From assembly GCA_021904315.1 (NCBI GenBank), contig CM038916.1, forward strand, positions 9,947,065-10,011,064: a stretch of 64,000 bases of DNA, read 5' to 3'. Positions 36,268 through 46,790 of this stretch are shown here, one piece after another. Under the pieces are notes generated by a model. The model worked only from the letters and a program-made list of their open reading frames with translations. It ran no database searches and was not told where the DNA came from. A program made the position numbers and the translations under genes. This stretch comes from Sphagnum magellanicum (taxonomy: Eukaryota; Streptophyta; Sphagnopsida; Sphagnales; Sphagnaceae). Positions within the stretch are counted from its first letter, which is position 1, and each line of letters opens with the position of its first letter.

Positions 36268-39200
36268 TTAAACAGAGACAAAACAGGTACTTGTTGCAGC
36301 ACAAGCAGGAAGCACTTTGTATGGATTCAGAATCCCCTTTGGATCAAGCAATTTTTTAAAGCCTTCCATCAGATGTATCTATCCCATTTCCAGTAAACAA
36401 CCCCACAATACTTCAGTTGGTACAGAGGTGTGCATTCCATGTCCATTTTGTCAGTAGAGACTTGCTGAGGTAAAAACTACCATCCTCTCAGAAATTTTAC
36501 TCCAAGCATCAAATATGAGAAAAAGCTGGTGAACATGAGCCAACCCTTACAGTCCCCTCTAACCATAGAAAACACAGGTCATTCATGCATTAGAGACATG
36601 CACTGACTACATATCTAGGAAAATGCAGAGAAATCTCCACAACAACAATTTGAAGGTAACATCACAATGAGTGCAGTCATAACTTTATGAGAACCACTCA
36701 CAAAGTGTCAGACCATCACCGCCATTGAAAAAAAGCAGTGACCAGCTGCCATGACTACCCACTGACTTCATGAGCTCCCAACAGTGGGTATAGATAAGGA
36801 TATAATAATCCAACTTCCGCCAACCAAAATAGGAGTTGGACCATTAACTTTCAGTGAAGTTGACTAGGAAAGTACTCAGAATATACTTTTCAAGTGGGTA
36901 CATAGATATGAAGCACCCACTTGAGTTGAAATATCTGCTTATTAAGAGATCATGGTTAATCCCTAACTTTGAATGGTTGGAGACTTACTGCTTCTTCAGA
37001 CTTGCTGTAGTGAAGTGCCTGGGGCTTCATGAGTCCTAAACCATGTTCTGCACTCACACTCCCTTTGCAAGCAGCAGTCCACTCATACACAAATGGTTCT
37101 ATCTTTGCCAAGAGCTGCAGGCACCAGTCCAGAAACTCCAGATTGATTCCTTCTGACAAATTGCTTCCAAAATCAGCATCTACCTAAAAAAGCATTCTAG
37201 CAGCTCCTCCCAAGATGAAAAATGCATTGACCCAGCTAGTGTCACTGATTGAGACTCAAATCATAAACATCTGGAAGTCAATCCATAGATATGTTCTCAA
37301 GGATTACCAATCCCCTGCAAGATTTAGAGGTCAGCATGACATGAAGCGTTCATAATGGACACACCACATTACCATGTTGCTTTGTATTCTGAAAAAGCAC
37401 CTTCAGGACTCTTCTGTCCAGCAGGCAGACAAAACAATATCATACCAACTTGAGACTCATTATAGATGCTTCCCAAGTATGGCTCAAAGTTAACAATCTA
37501 TCATGCCAAGACATCTAATCTAATACTGATGCAATCAGCAAAGAAAAATTGAGGCATTGGAAAATATGAGAACCTGTTCATCATATTTAGGAGCAGACAC
37601 ATTTAAATGCACATTGCCATCACCCAAGTGGCCATATGCCACCACCACCGCTGCATTTCCTGGCACATATGTATACACAAGCCACTTGATAAAAGTATCT
37701 CAAATGCCCCTGCTCAAGTGGGTAGTTTCTTATGAACTAGATGCAATCCAAGGTCTGTGGTGACAGTCCCAAGACAAAGAACTCTACTATGACATGACTA
37801 GATTAAATAAGAGCTCACAGCTATGAGAAGCTTTGAACTTGTGGGACTAGATACATTGGCCGAGATTAAACATGAAAAGAAGGGAGAAACAGAGGACATA
37901 ATTCCTTACCTATTCTGGACACAGAATACAGATAAGCAGGTGGTCAATACTACCCACTTATCTACCTAAACCCAAGTAGATAAAAGATAAGAAGACTGCA
38001 CAATGCCAAAAGTTGTCTGGGACAAGAGAAATCTTTGAGAAGAAACAGAAAATAAGGGGAGAAACAGAGGAATGATTCCTCACCAAGTTGTGCCCGCAGA
38101 TCCTCAACAATCCTATAGAAGCTCTTGATGGGTAAAGACAAGTCATACTTGTACACCGCCCCTGCTTTGACTAATGCCTCTGAGATCCCCTAAGAAGCCA
38201 CTTTCAAGGTATCAATGAACACTTCAGCAGGCCCAAAAGAAATTGTTTCCAAGGTGTCAATAAAAACTGTTGATAAGAGAATAGAATTAACTTTTTCTCT
38301 GGAGCCATTCAAACACAATCAAATCCACAAACATGTGCAAGCTAACCTCCCGTATTTCCCAGAAACTGCTAGCCTGAGTGCTGTCTTGAGCAACTGTGCC
38401 ATCCACAAAGTAGCCCAGCTCCATCCCTGCCTCCAAAAAGGCATCTAACTTTTCCCTGATAATCAGGCCAGAAATCCAAATCAGTGTGCTCCAGCATTCA
38501 AAAGCCTCATTAGGGTCCTGCAAACATGGTCATGGTGAGAACAGAAAACAAGCAAAGAACTGTGCAGTTTTTCATTTTCATGTGCTCCTGAATAGATTCA
38601 AGGGCTATTCATGTACATGCCCTTGTGTAAAATGAATGGCTGCACTTACATTTGCCAGAAAAATCTGGAGGGAAGGAAAGAAATTTACTTGTCATGGGCC
38701 TCATTACTTCCTGTGGTTTCAACCAATAAGTAAAAGTTATGCTTTGATGGCAATGGGTCCCTAGTGCCTTCAAGATGGCACAGTGCCTGCCATTCATCAA
38801 GTCAACAAACTTCAGACATAGTAGGACAACCACAAAACATGTCATCTATGGGTGAATTAGTCAGATGTTTTAAATCTGGACAAAGACACAATGGATGTTG
38901 AAGGAGAAAGGAATACTGAATCACAGATATTTTGTCATGTAATCAGAAAGAGGTCAGGGAATTCAAGAGAACAAGTGAACAGCTTCTAATCTTGTGCAAT
39001 CAACATTCTGGTACTGCAAAGAATTACCATGTCCAAAGCAGGACGGTCAATGAACTCGAATGCTGATAAAATTTCACCCAGTTGCTTCTTTGCTTCCTTC
39101 AAAGCATTCTGAAGGCACAGGAAAAAAACAAGGCTTCTGAGGGTCCCAAGTCAACCTCAACTTTTCATTCCTGTGATCATCAACAAAAAAATGCATTCAG

Positions 39201-41414
39201 TCAAAAGGCTGAACTGCAAAGTGTTTGACCTGGCAGCTTTCATAGTCCTCACACGCAAGGAAAGCCACATTAGTAGACGCCAACTTTGGAGGAGTTAATA
39301 TCGATACTTTGGTCACTACTCCCAAAGTTCCTTCTCCTCCTGCCAATAGCTTTCATGTCAAACACCAGGTCTGCAGCATGATCTTTCAGGCAAAGAACCT
39401 GCAATTACTGGCCTTGGAAACCAAAAATGTTTAGCACTTAAAAGAGTTAACAGGACCATGCTGATCTTTAGGTGAAATCCATGGTTGCACATAAACAGAT
39501 CCATAAAATTCACCAATAAAGAGCTGCTTGAGATCATAGCCGGTGTTGTCTTTCCTTAGTGTTCCCAGCATATCCACAACAGTCCCATTGGCAAGCACAA
39601 CTTCAAGACCTGCCCCATTCAATCACAAGGTCAGAAGTAACTCACTTCTAGGTTTTCATATGCATACACAGTCAAATCCACCAGTGAGCACTCCATCCCT
39701 AAGAAATTTCAGAAAACAATCTAAACCCACCATTTACAAGCTCCATTGAGGCTTTAGAGGGCACAGGTTACAAGACTGAAAAAGAAAGAGAGACCCACCA
39801 AGCACATTTCCGTGCAGAGAGCCATATCGCAACAGACGCAAACCTCCTGCATTTGTGGATACATTGCCACCAATCTGACAGCTACCTTTTGCCCCCAAGT
39901 CCAAAGGCATTGTGAACCTTTATACAACCACAGATATAACCACTTTCAGAACATCTGGTGGTGGACAGAGAAAGTTTCATCCATTTAACATGAATAAATG
40001 ATTCATTTTCAACATTGTATTTTTTTGTTTTGCTCTCTGGAACCGTCTGGCTTCTGTGAAGGGCTGTATGCTCAAGCTGGTCACTTCATTCAGGAACATG
40101 CACAAGAATGGGGCGAAAACTGCATTGAGAGGCAGTTCAGGGTCTTGTGACAAAACTCTCGTGGTGTAGAGTAGAGGCATTTTTATGAGACAGCTTTCAG
40201 AGCCCATGAAGAAAGATGTTGCCTCACCCTTTAGTTCCAACAAATGTATCAAGGTTTTCCAGAATACAGCCTGCTTCGCATACCAGGATACCACTGACCT
40301 GTTTTGTGAACTCAGCAATTCAAGCTCATGTTAAACACATGCCATTTGAAAAAGAAAAGCTCTAAACCTGTGTAAACCACACTTGCACTGTTTTCTCTTG
40401 ACTAGAGACAAAGTGATCTTACCACCGGTGCAGACAAGAGCCAAGACAAAATAAGAGAATAGGATTTGCTTTAAACCATGCAAATTAAGATAGGCGCACC
40501 TCATCAAAACTTAGAATACTCTTCATAGCTCCCAGATTGAGAATTATCTGCATACCACCACAATGTTGTACTCATCAATATTAGTGCATAGAACAGTGGA
40601 AGGGATGATTTAGTGTATTTAGATCTGACCTAAATTTACACTCCTTGGAATTCAGAGCCCATCAAGGCACTGCAAAGGGTCACTGCAGCAGCGGAAGCTC
40701 AGCTCTCTACAAATAAAAGAGGTCAACAAAGATGACACATGAAAACCTTGATGAAAGCAAGTCTGCTCTGAGCATACTTACCTCGTCAAAGACTGGGACA
40801 CTGCCTCCAACCAGACCAGTGTTACCTCCCTGAGGCACAACTGCCAGACACCTGGAGTTGCAAAACTTGAGAATCTCAGCCACCTGTGATTCATGCACAT
40901 GTACAGTCCATGTATAAAAGTATTATGCTAACCAGTTTGCTGGTGCCCAAAATTACTTGTGCTTGACAACATGCACATATACAACATCAACAAGGGTACC
41001 ACAGACATACTTCGTATTCTTCTTTTTTCTCTTTGCAGCTATCATATAGGATGGACCATACCTGTTGAGTAGTCTGAGGTTGGAGAAGAAGCTGGCTCTG
41101 GCCATGGTACTTGTTCATCCAATCTGTGTTAGCAACTTCTAATTCACTACTGTCAACTATGACCCCTTTGTCTCCAACAATTTCCTGAAAATGCTGCACA
41201 TCACTTTCTTCAAGCTTTGCAAACCGCGGGTCACGAAGGACTTTTGTGGCTCCAGGTGAAGTAGCAAGACCTCGTTGCCAATGCTTCCAGAATTGTTGAT
41301 CAAGTGGTTGTTTCCAATTCGTATAAACTCCAGATACTATTCTGATGCCTGTGCTCTCTCCAGCATTGCATGTAGATTGCACATTTGCAGATAAGAGGAC
41401 TGGCAAATGTAAAC
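36268..41414 (-). CDS. D2HGDH: D-2-hydroxyglutarate dehydrogenase, mitochondrial, FAD-linked
   Basis: Fourteen exons on the minus strand join in phase: 41414-41062, 40883-40782, 40547-40500, 40298-40228, 39917-39799, 39609-39514, 39339-39230, 39108-39028, 38786-38689, 38455-38347, 38189-38084, 37658-37573, 37114-36989 and 36378-36268. They encode about 537 residues (Arabidopsis about 559). FAD-binding PCMH-type motifs are [40 protein letters not shown] and [20 protein letters not shown]. The C-terminal catalytic half has [36 protein letters not shown] and [12 protein letters not shown], with the conserved metal- and substrate-binding His residues. The enzyme oxidises D-2-hydroxyglutarate to 2-oxoglutarate and passes electrons to ETF in the mitochondrial matrix, supporting lysine and branched-chain amino acid breakdown. 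The first resolved exon has no in-frame ATG. The start and probably the targeting-peptide beginning lie in an unresolved exon upstream (41.5-42.5 kb). Confidence 0.95.
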
Positions 41415-41659
41415 CTGCAAACTTCTTTAAAGTTAGACTTGAAATGCCATTTTTTGTGGATCTTCATCACTGCATTCCAATTGGCATCTTGATTGTATTT
41501 TGTTCTTCTACACCCACCCACATATGATGTGCATGCATCTAAGAGCCCTTGCAAGCACCAAAGCTGGATTTTAGAACACCAGAGCGTCTAGAGTCATTTA
41601 TTCTTCCTCAAAAACATTGAAGCGCTGCATTCTCACAACAAGTTTTAAGGTTCTTCAAG

Positions 41660-41985
41660 GGAAGGATTACAGTACTGAACCCAATAATCTGTGAACACGT
41701 CAGACTATGCTTCAGACCATATTTTAAGACCTAATTCACAAGTACATTGCAGTTTTCTTTCTGAAGAATTATATCCTTTTTCACCCTAGAAATTTGATAC
41801 TTTCAAAGCCTTGTTCATGATGGGGGAAAGATTGATACTGAACCTGATGAATCTGTGACCACATCAGATTATGCTTCAGACCATATTTTCAGACCTGAAT
41901 CACAAGTACATTGCAGATTTCTTTCCAAGGAATTATACCCCTATCCACCATAGAAATTTTCAAACTTTCAACAAAAGCCTTGAAA
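41660..41985. repeat. Tandem duplication of about 163 bp at the 5' side of D2HGDH
   Basis: The block with TACTGAAC, TATGCTTCAGACCATATTTT and CACAAGTACATTGCAG at 41660-41820 recurs at 41822-41985 with scattered differences. On the D2HGDH strand it lies upstream of the first resolved coding exon, so it is in the first intron, the leader or the promoter. Confidence 0.85.
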
Positions 41986-43190
41986 GAAAAACAAAAGAAA
42001 AATTCCAGATTCCCAAAGCTTCTTCAGACACACCAGAAGCATTTCCAGATTCCGTCAATAAAATGTTCAAAAACTTTCACAATTCCTACGAATTACATCG
42101 CAAAATGCCCCACAAACCCTAAAAACCTAAACAATCAAGTAGCTCCGTAATTTAACCAAAGCACTTAATTTCAGTAAGCCTCCCTCTCTGATCTCGATCT
42201 CGATCTCAATATATGTGTGTGTTTTCGATTGCCCACCTGTGGAAATGTGCAGGTAAGAAGAATCAGCGAGGTGGGGGGAGAACAGGAGCTTGGCAAATTG
42301 TGTTGCCCTGACGCATGCATGCTTGCTCCTTCTCCACATACTTTCAGCTTCTCGCCGTCTTCCCAATTTCGCACGCCTCGTCTGATGAACCCACTCTTGT
42401 TCTTGTTCTTCTTCTCGTTCTGGTCCTCGCCTCCTCCTCCGTCTCGTTGTGCTCCCCCTCCTCGGTCTCCAGGGCCAGACTTGTGCATGTGTGCATGTGA
42501 ACCAGCACCCACCAGCGCACCATGAAGGATGGATGGATGGATGGATGGAAGGAAAGTGGTCACGAAACAGTTTTCTGTTGAGTTCCAGTTTCTTGCTTTA
42601 TCCATGGTGGCGGTGGTTAGCTCGTTTGCTGTTTTTTACTACCTACCAACAACTTGCAAACGGGTTTTTAGTAGGTGGGTAGTAAAACAGCCCTTACCTA
42701 TTCTATGAAGTGGTAAGTAAGGCCCTAGTCCAAGGGCATTGGTGGAGATACACACTCCATTAGGGTTTTCTTTTCAATTTTATGATGTAGCTGAAGTGGC
42801 AATCATCCATAAGTTAATTTGGTTACATGCTAACATCAAAGTAGAAATAAACTAGAATCCTTCTATGTTCTTGACTACCTATTAGAACAAAAATATCGTG
42901 ATTTGGAATTTTCTTTCTTCAAAATCTGGCAAATTTCGGCCATTTTTTTCATGAAAAATCCTTTACACAATTGAAATCATATTTTTCAACTCAAAATTTG
43001 GCAAATTTTCGCTCAAAATAAAACCATTGCACTCCATTTCCTAGAATTAAAACTGCACTAAAATTAGACTAATGGATATAGAAAGTTGTTAATAATCTCA
43101 ATTTTTAATAAAACCTTAAGATGCTAATAGATAGGATCACTATAGTGGATAGATTATATGTTTTATTGGGCCCATTGTATTGATTTTTTA
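41986..43190. other. Intergenic; pyrimidine-rich stretch and (GGAT)n microsatellite
   Basis: From 42340 to 42480 the plus strand is rich in CTT/CCT (CTTGTTCTTGTTCTTCTTCTC). This may be leader or promoter sequence of D2HGDH read from the other strand. A (GGAT)5-6 microsatellite occupies about 42527-42549. The missing D2HGDH start exon may be here, but I could not identify it. AT-rich sequence follows. Confidence 0.45.
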
Positions 43191-43199
43191 TTTTTTCTT

Positions 43200-43870
43200 G
43201 TACTAAATTGAGAGTTGATATATGGTATTAGAATGATAGCAAAAGAAAATAAAGATGTGACCACTAGTAGCAAAGAGTTTATAAGGTAAAATGGCTAACA
43301 AAATTTCTAGAAATGCATATGTTGGTGAGACCAACAAGTTAAAAGGAAAAGCAAATTATAATGTGTGGAGGCTAAAAATGAGAGTCTTGTTGATGCAAGA
43401 AGGGTTATGGGATGTAATTAATATCATAACTAATCCCATGGTGTATCTAGTCATAATGAGTGAATTTCAAATAACATAGTTGCAATTAAATCAAATGAAA
43501 TAAACAATAGCATGACTAATTTTATGAGTCAAGGATGATCTTGTGGTTACAATTGTGAAACATTATAACCCAACAATTTGGAGAGCCTTGCAAAACATGT
43601 TACAGACAAGATATCCTTCCCAAATTAATCTATTATCCACACAACTACACTCATTAAGGATGAAGGAAATAACATGGATGAATACATATCAAAGGAGGTC
43701 AAACACAAGCTTACAAACACAAGAAAGTCAATAACTCCAAGGACACTATTAAATCTACTCTTAATGGGTTGCCCAAAAGCTATGACAGAGTTATTCAAAA
43801 CATTAGCTCCAAATACATATTTCTCACATTTGAACGATTAAGCACCAAACTTTTAAATAAAATTCAACAA
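43200..43870 (+). mobile_element. Ty1/Copia LTR retrotransposon fossil, Gag region
   Basis: The frame at 43291-43479 contains YVGETNKLKGKANYNVWRLK followed by a LLMQEGLWDV-type segment, the typical start of plant Copia Gag (UBN2-type) proteins. A further Gag-like piece follows at 43543-43734. About 60 bp upstream is a site resembling the initiator-Met tRNA primer-binding site used by Copia elements, so the 5' LTR would end near 43.22 kb. I do not recognise protease, integrase or reverse transcriptase downstream. The copy is incomplete, broken in several places and looks old. Confidence 0.75.
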
Positions 43871-43959
43871 AAAGTTTGTTTCATGGCACCTTTTGTATTA
43901 TTATTAAAACTATTGTTGAAGTAAATTACAACTATAGGTGGCTAGATAATTATAGCACA

Positions 43960-44400
43960 AGTGGATTCTTTCAAAAGTTGTTAAAGAAGGTTATGTTTTC
44001 CTTGATTTCATTGTTATGGTCCACCTCCTTTAGATTGTTGTTGTAGTCACTAGTAATTCAAACTATTGTTGTTGAAACATTACAAGTTTATTGCACTTCT
44101 TGAAATATTGCAAGTGGATTCTTCAAAAAGGTATTAAATAGAAATGCATGTTCCTTGATTTTACTACCATGGTCCATTTGCTCCATATTGTTGTTGTATG
44201 AAATAATTTCAAACTTGTGTTGATCTATTCACTGGGAATGTGGACACCAACTTGATTTCATTGCCATGGTCCATATATTTCATTCAATTTGTCATCATAG
44301 GAAACAATTTTAGATTAGTGTTACACTAATCACTAAGAATGTGGACACTAACTTGATTTCATTACCATGATCCATCCTTGCAAAATAGTCCTACATTTTG
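43960..44400. repeat. Four irregular direct repeats (CTTGATTTCATT..CATGGTCCA)
   Basis: The word CTTGATTTCATTGCCATGGT and its variants starts at about 44001, 44154, 44251 and 44352. The larger flanks CAAGTGGATTCTTTCAAAAG and GAATGTGGACACTAACTTG are also shared between pairs. Spacing is about 153, 97 and 101 bp. It lies just downstream of the Copia Gag fossil and may be part of the same or a different decayed element. Confidence 0.75.
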
Positions 44401-45820
44401 TTCCTTCACAGGCTATGGTGTGGAAGTGATATAAAGAAGGATTAAACAAGTTGTAATAGTTTTGTTTTCTCCTCTAGTGGATTACAAGACTTCTTTGGTT
44501 CAAAAGTTGTGGTTGGCATTCAAATAAAATTGTATTCATTAATCATTGGAGCATGTTGAATCCAATACAATATCCAACTTGAATGGTAAGCAATAAGTTG
44601 TGTTTAGAACTTAAACTTAGATCTTAGGCCATAACTATATATTTTTGCTTTCAATCTAAGTCTTCTCAATCAAAAACTTATTGTTTTACAAACAAATTGT
44701 TAATTTGTTCTCCATGTTTTTGAAGAAGGTGAATCATGTATGGGTTATTTGTTTACAATCCTCTAACATTGGATACAAGCCATATAATAAATTGCTAGTG
44801 CTTTGATAGCCCAACCTTACAAACGTGAGCTTGGGACTATAACCTCCATCTCCATCACAATTCAAAAACCATGACAATATGATGTTTTGGATTGTTGCCA
44901 TTGACCATGCAACACAATGAATGTGTATTTGTGATTGTGAAACACTTTTCCAAATGAATTGAGTTAGTGTCATTGTTGAACACATTCAATGAACAAGCAA
45001 CTTATACTTTCTTGAATCGAATGTTGAGTTAGTTTGGGGCACTAGTTGATAGATTCATCACTTGAAACCAAGATGTCCATTTTCAGTCATCCCATAGGCA
45101 TGTATATTTCAAACTTACATAAGTTCCACAATCTAACTTAAAGGAACCTTATCCCTAGGTAGGAAGGTGATTATGTGTGTGTGTTTTTAACATAAGTTCA
45201 TGTTGATGTGTTGTTGTAGATAACTAGGTGTCTAAAAATGATAATGCATAACATATTGATCACTAGTTAGGCTCAATGATTTTTCTTAGCAAAAAATGAC
45301 CACTTGACAACAAACAAAAAAGGACTACAAAGGCCTCAAAGGATTTATTTGAAAAAAATCCATCAAATTCCTCATATTTTGAGGCAAAATCATTTCAATT
45401 TGCTATATTTAGACATAGTACATTCTAGTTTGATGGGAAAACATGAAAGGATCCTTAAAATTTTGAAAATCCCTCTTTTGACATTTTCAAATTTGGCTAG
45501 GCATTCTTGTAAATATTCACTAGCCCAACTACTTCACAAAAGTGGAAAAAAACCCCTTGGTTTGGGTCAATGTTTTCTTTTTGGCAATTATTAATAAGAA
45601 TGTATTTAGCTAATTTGGTGATATTCAAAATATGAAAATAGAATAACCTTAAACACCCTTTCACGTTGTAGGCAATTGTGGCAACTTTTTTAAAACAGGG
45701 ATTTTGCTACCAAGAAAAAAAAATTCAAATTATTTTCGCAAAATGGCGAAAATTCGACACAAAAAAATCACTAACTTCTGCTGCATTACAAAATTGGAAA
45801 AAAAAAAAACACCGTCATTT
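44401..45820. other. Intergenic, no gene recognised
   Basis: AT-rich sequence with short frames. The longest, 45304-45594 (+), has no recognisable motif. Nothing else can be supported. Confidence 0.45.
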
Positions 45821-45826
45821 CTGGAA

Positions 45827-45990
45827 GCATCTTACAGAAGATGCCCTTTTGATACTGTCGCCCAACTTGGTCGACACGAAGCATCTTGCGGAAGATGCCC
45901 TTTTGATGCTGTCATCAACCTTGTCGACAGGAAGCGCTGTCCTTTTGCTGCTGTCGTCAACCTTGTCGTCACCAAGCATCTTGCGCAGCA
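45827..45990. repeat. Tandem array of hairpin-bearing units (54-bp period) upstream of ADPRM
   Basis: Units begin with the palindrome GCATCTTACAGAAGATGC (45827-45844) and GCATCTTGCGGAAGATGC (45881-45898), each able to form a 7-bp stem with a 4-base loop. They continue with CCCTTTTGATACTGTCG and AACTTGGTCGACA. A third, hairpin-less unit (GAAGCGCTGTCCTTTTGC) and a fourth partial start (GCATCTTGCGCAGC, about 45976) follow. The block is much richer in G+C than its flanks and lies about 0.9 kb before the ADPRM start, so it may be promoter or leader sequence. Confidence 0.85.
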
Positions 45991-46005
45991 GTCGTACCAC
46001 GCGAA

Positions 46006-46022
46006 AGAGAGAGAGAGAGAGA
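46006..46022. repeat. (GA)n microsatellite
   Basis: About eight GA dinucleotides are seen directly in the GC-richer DNA upstream of ADPRM. GA repeats are common in plant core promoters and leaders. Confidence 0.85.
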
Positions 46023-46735
46023 GTGGAAGAGAGAGGAGGGGTGTGGGGGCGAGCAGAGAACTACGCCATGCAGAAAAGGAAGGTGGGAATTCAAGCAGAA
46101 ACTTTTACCCATCAAAAAGCTCCAGTTTTCGAGCGAGCTCGGCATGGCTTCTATGACCTTGCTGTGTGTGATCGTCAGGCTCATGTACCACTGTCTCGAA
46201 CGTCTCGCGGACTTCGTGTTGGAATTCTACTAAAAGCAAAAGCAAGCAAGAGACCTGTCCCCCCCAGCTCCCCACCCGGATCCTCGCAGGCACACAAGTA
46301 AACATTCCTTTTTTTTTTGGGTGGGTTTTATTCCGTCGCAGGTTGGAAGAGGAGATCTGGCGTTGCTGCTATTTCGTTTTCCTGCTGGGTCGTTAGCCCT
46401 TGGGAAAAGAAGAACAAACAGTAGTACTAGTAGAGGAAGAAGAAGCCAGCCGAGTCTTCCAAGAGGTGGAATTCCAAGAGCTCCAGTTACTTGCCGAACA
46501 CAAAATCTACGGTGTGATTTCATGATCCTTCGTCATAGTGGTTGCGTCTGTTTGATCAATTGCAGACAGAGAGCTACTTTGTTTGTTAGTTTCTTTCTCA
46601 CCAGTGTTTTTTTTCTTATGGGATTCTTCCCAATTTATTTTTTTTATTTTCCTGGAGGTTTGAACTTGAACCCTAACTGCAAACTCCTGCGCAATTATGA
46701 TGATTTAGAAAATGATAATCCAACAGGTTTCTGCT

Positions 46736-46753
46736 GCAGCAGCAGCAGCAGCA
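46736..46753. repeat. (GCA)6 microsatellite just before the ADPRM start
   Basis: Six tandem GCA triplets end 37 bp before the proposed ATG at 46791 and are presumably in the 5' leader. Confidence 0.85.
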
Positions 46754-46790
46754 ACCTGGATTGTCCGTTGCAAGGCGGACATTGGCGGTG

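Noticed and set aside
42171-42605. 144-codon frame on the minus strand, with plus-strand Pro/Ser-rich frames opposite
   Set aside because: All arise from CTT/CCT-rich DNA, have biased composition and no conserved motif. More likely D2HGDH leader or promoter sequence.
45678-46301. 207-codon frame upstream of ADPRM
   Set aside because: It spans a poly-A run, the hairpin tandem array and a GA microsatellite. The overlapping 150-codon frame is equally open. No motif supports a protein.
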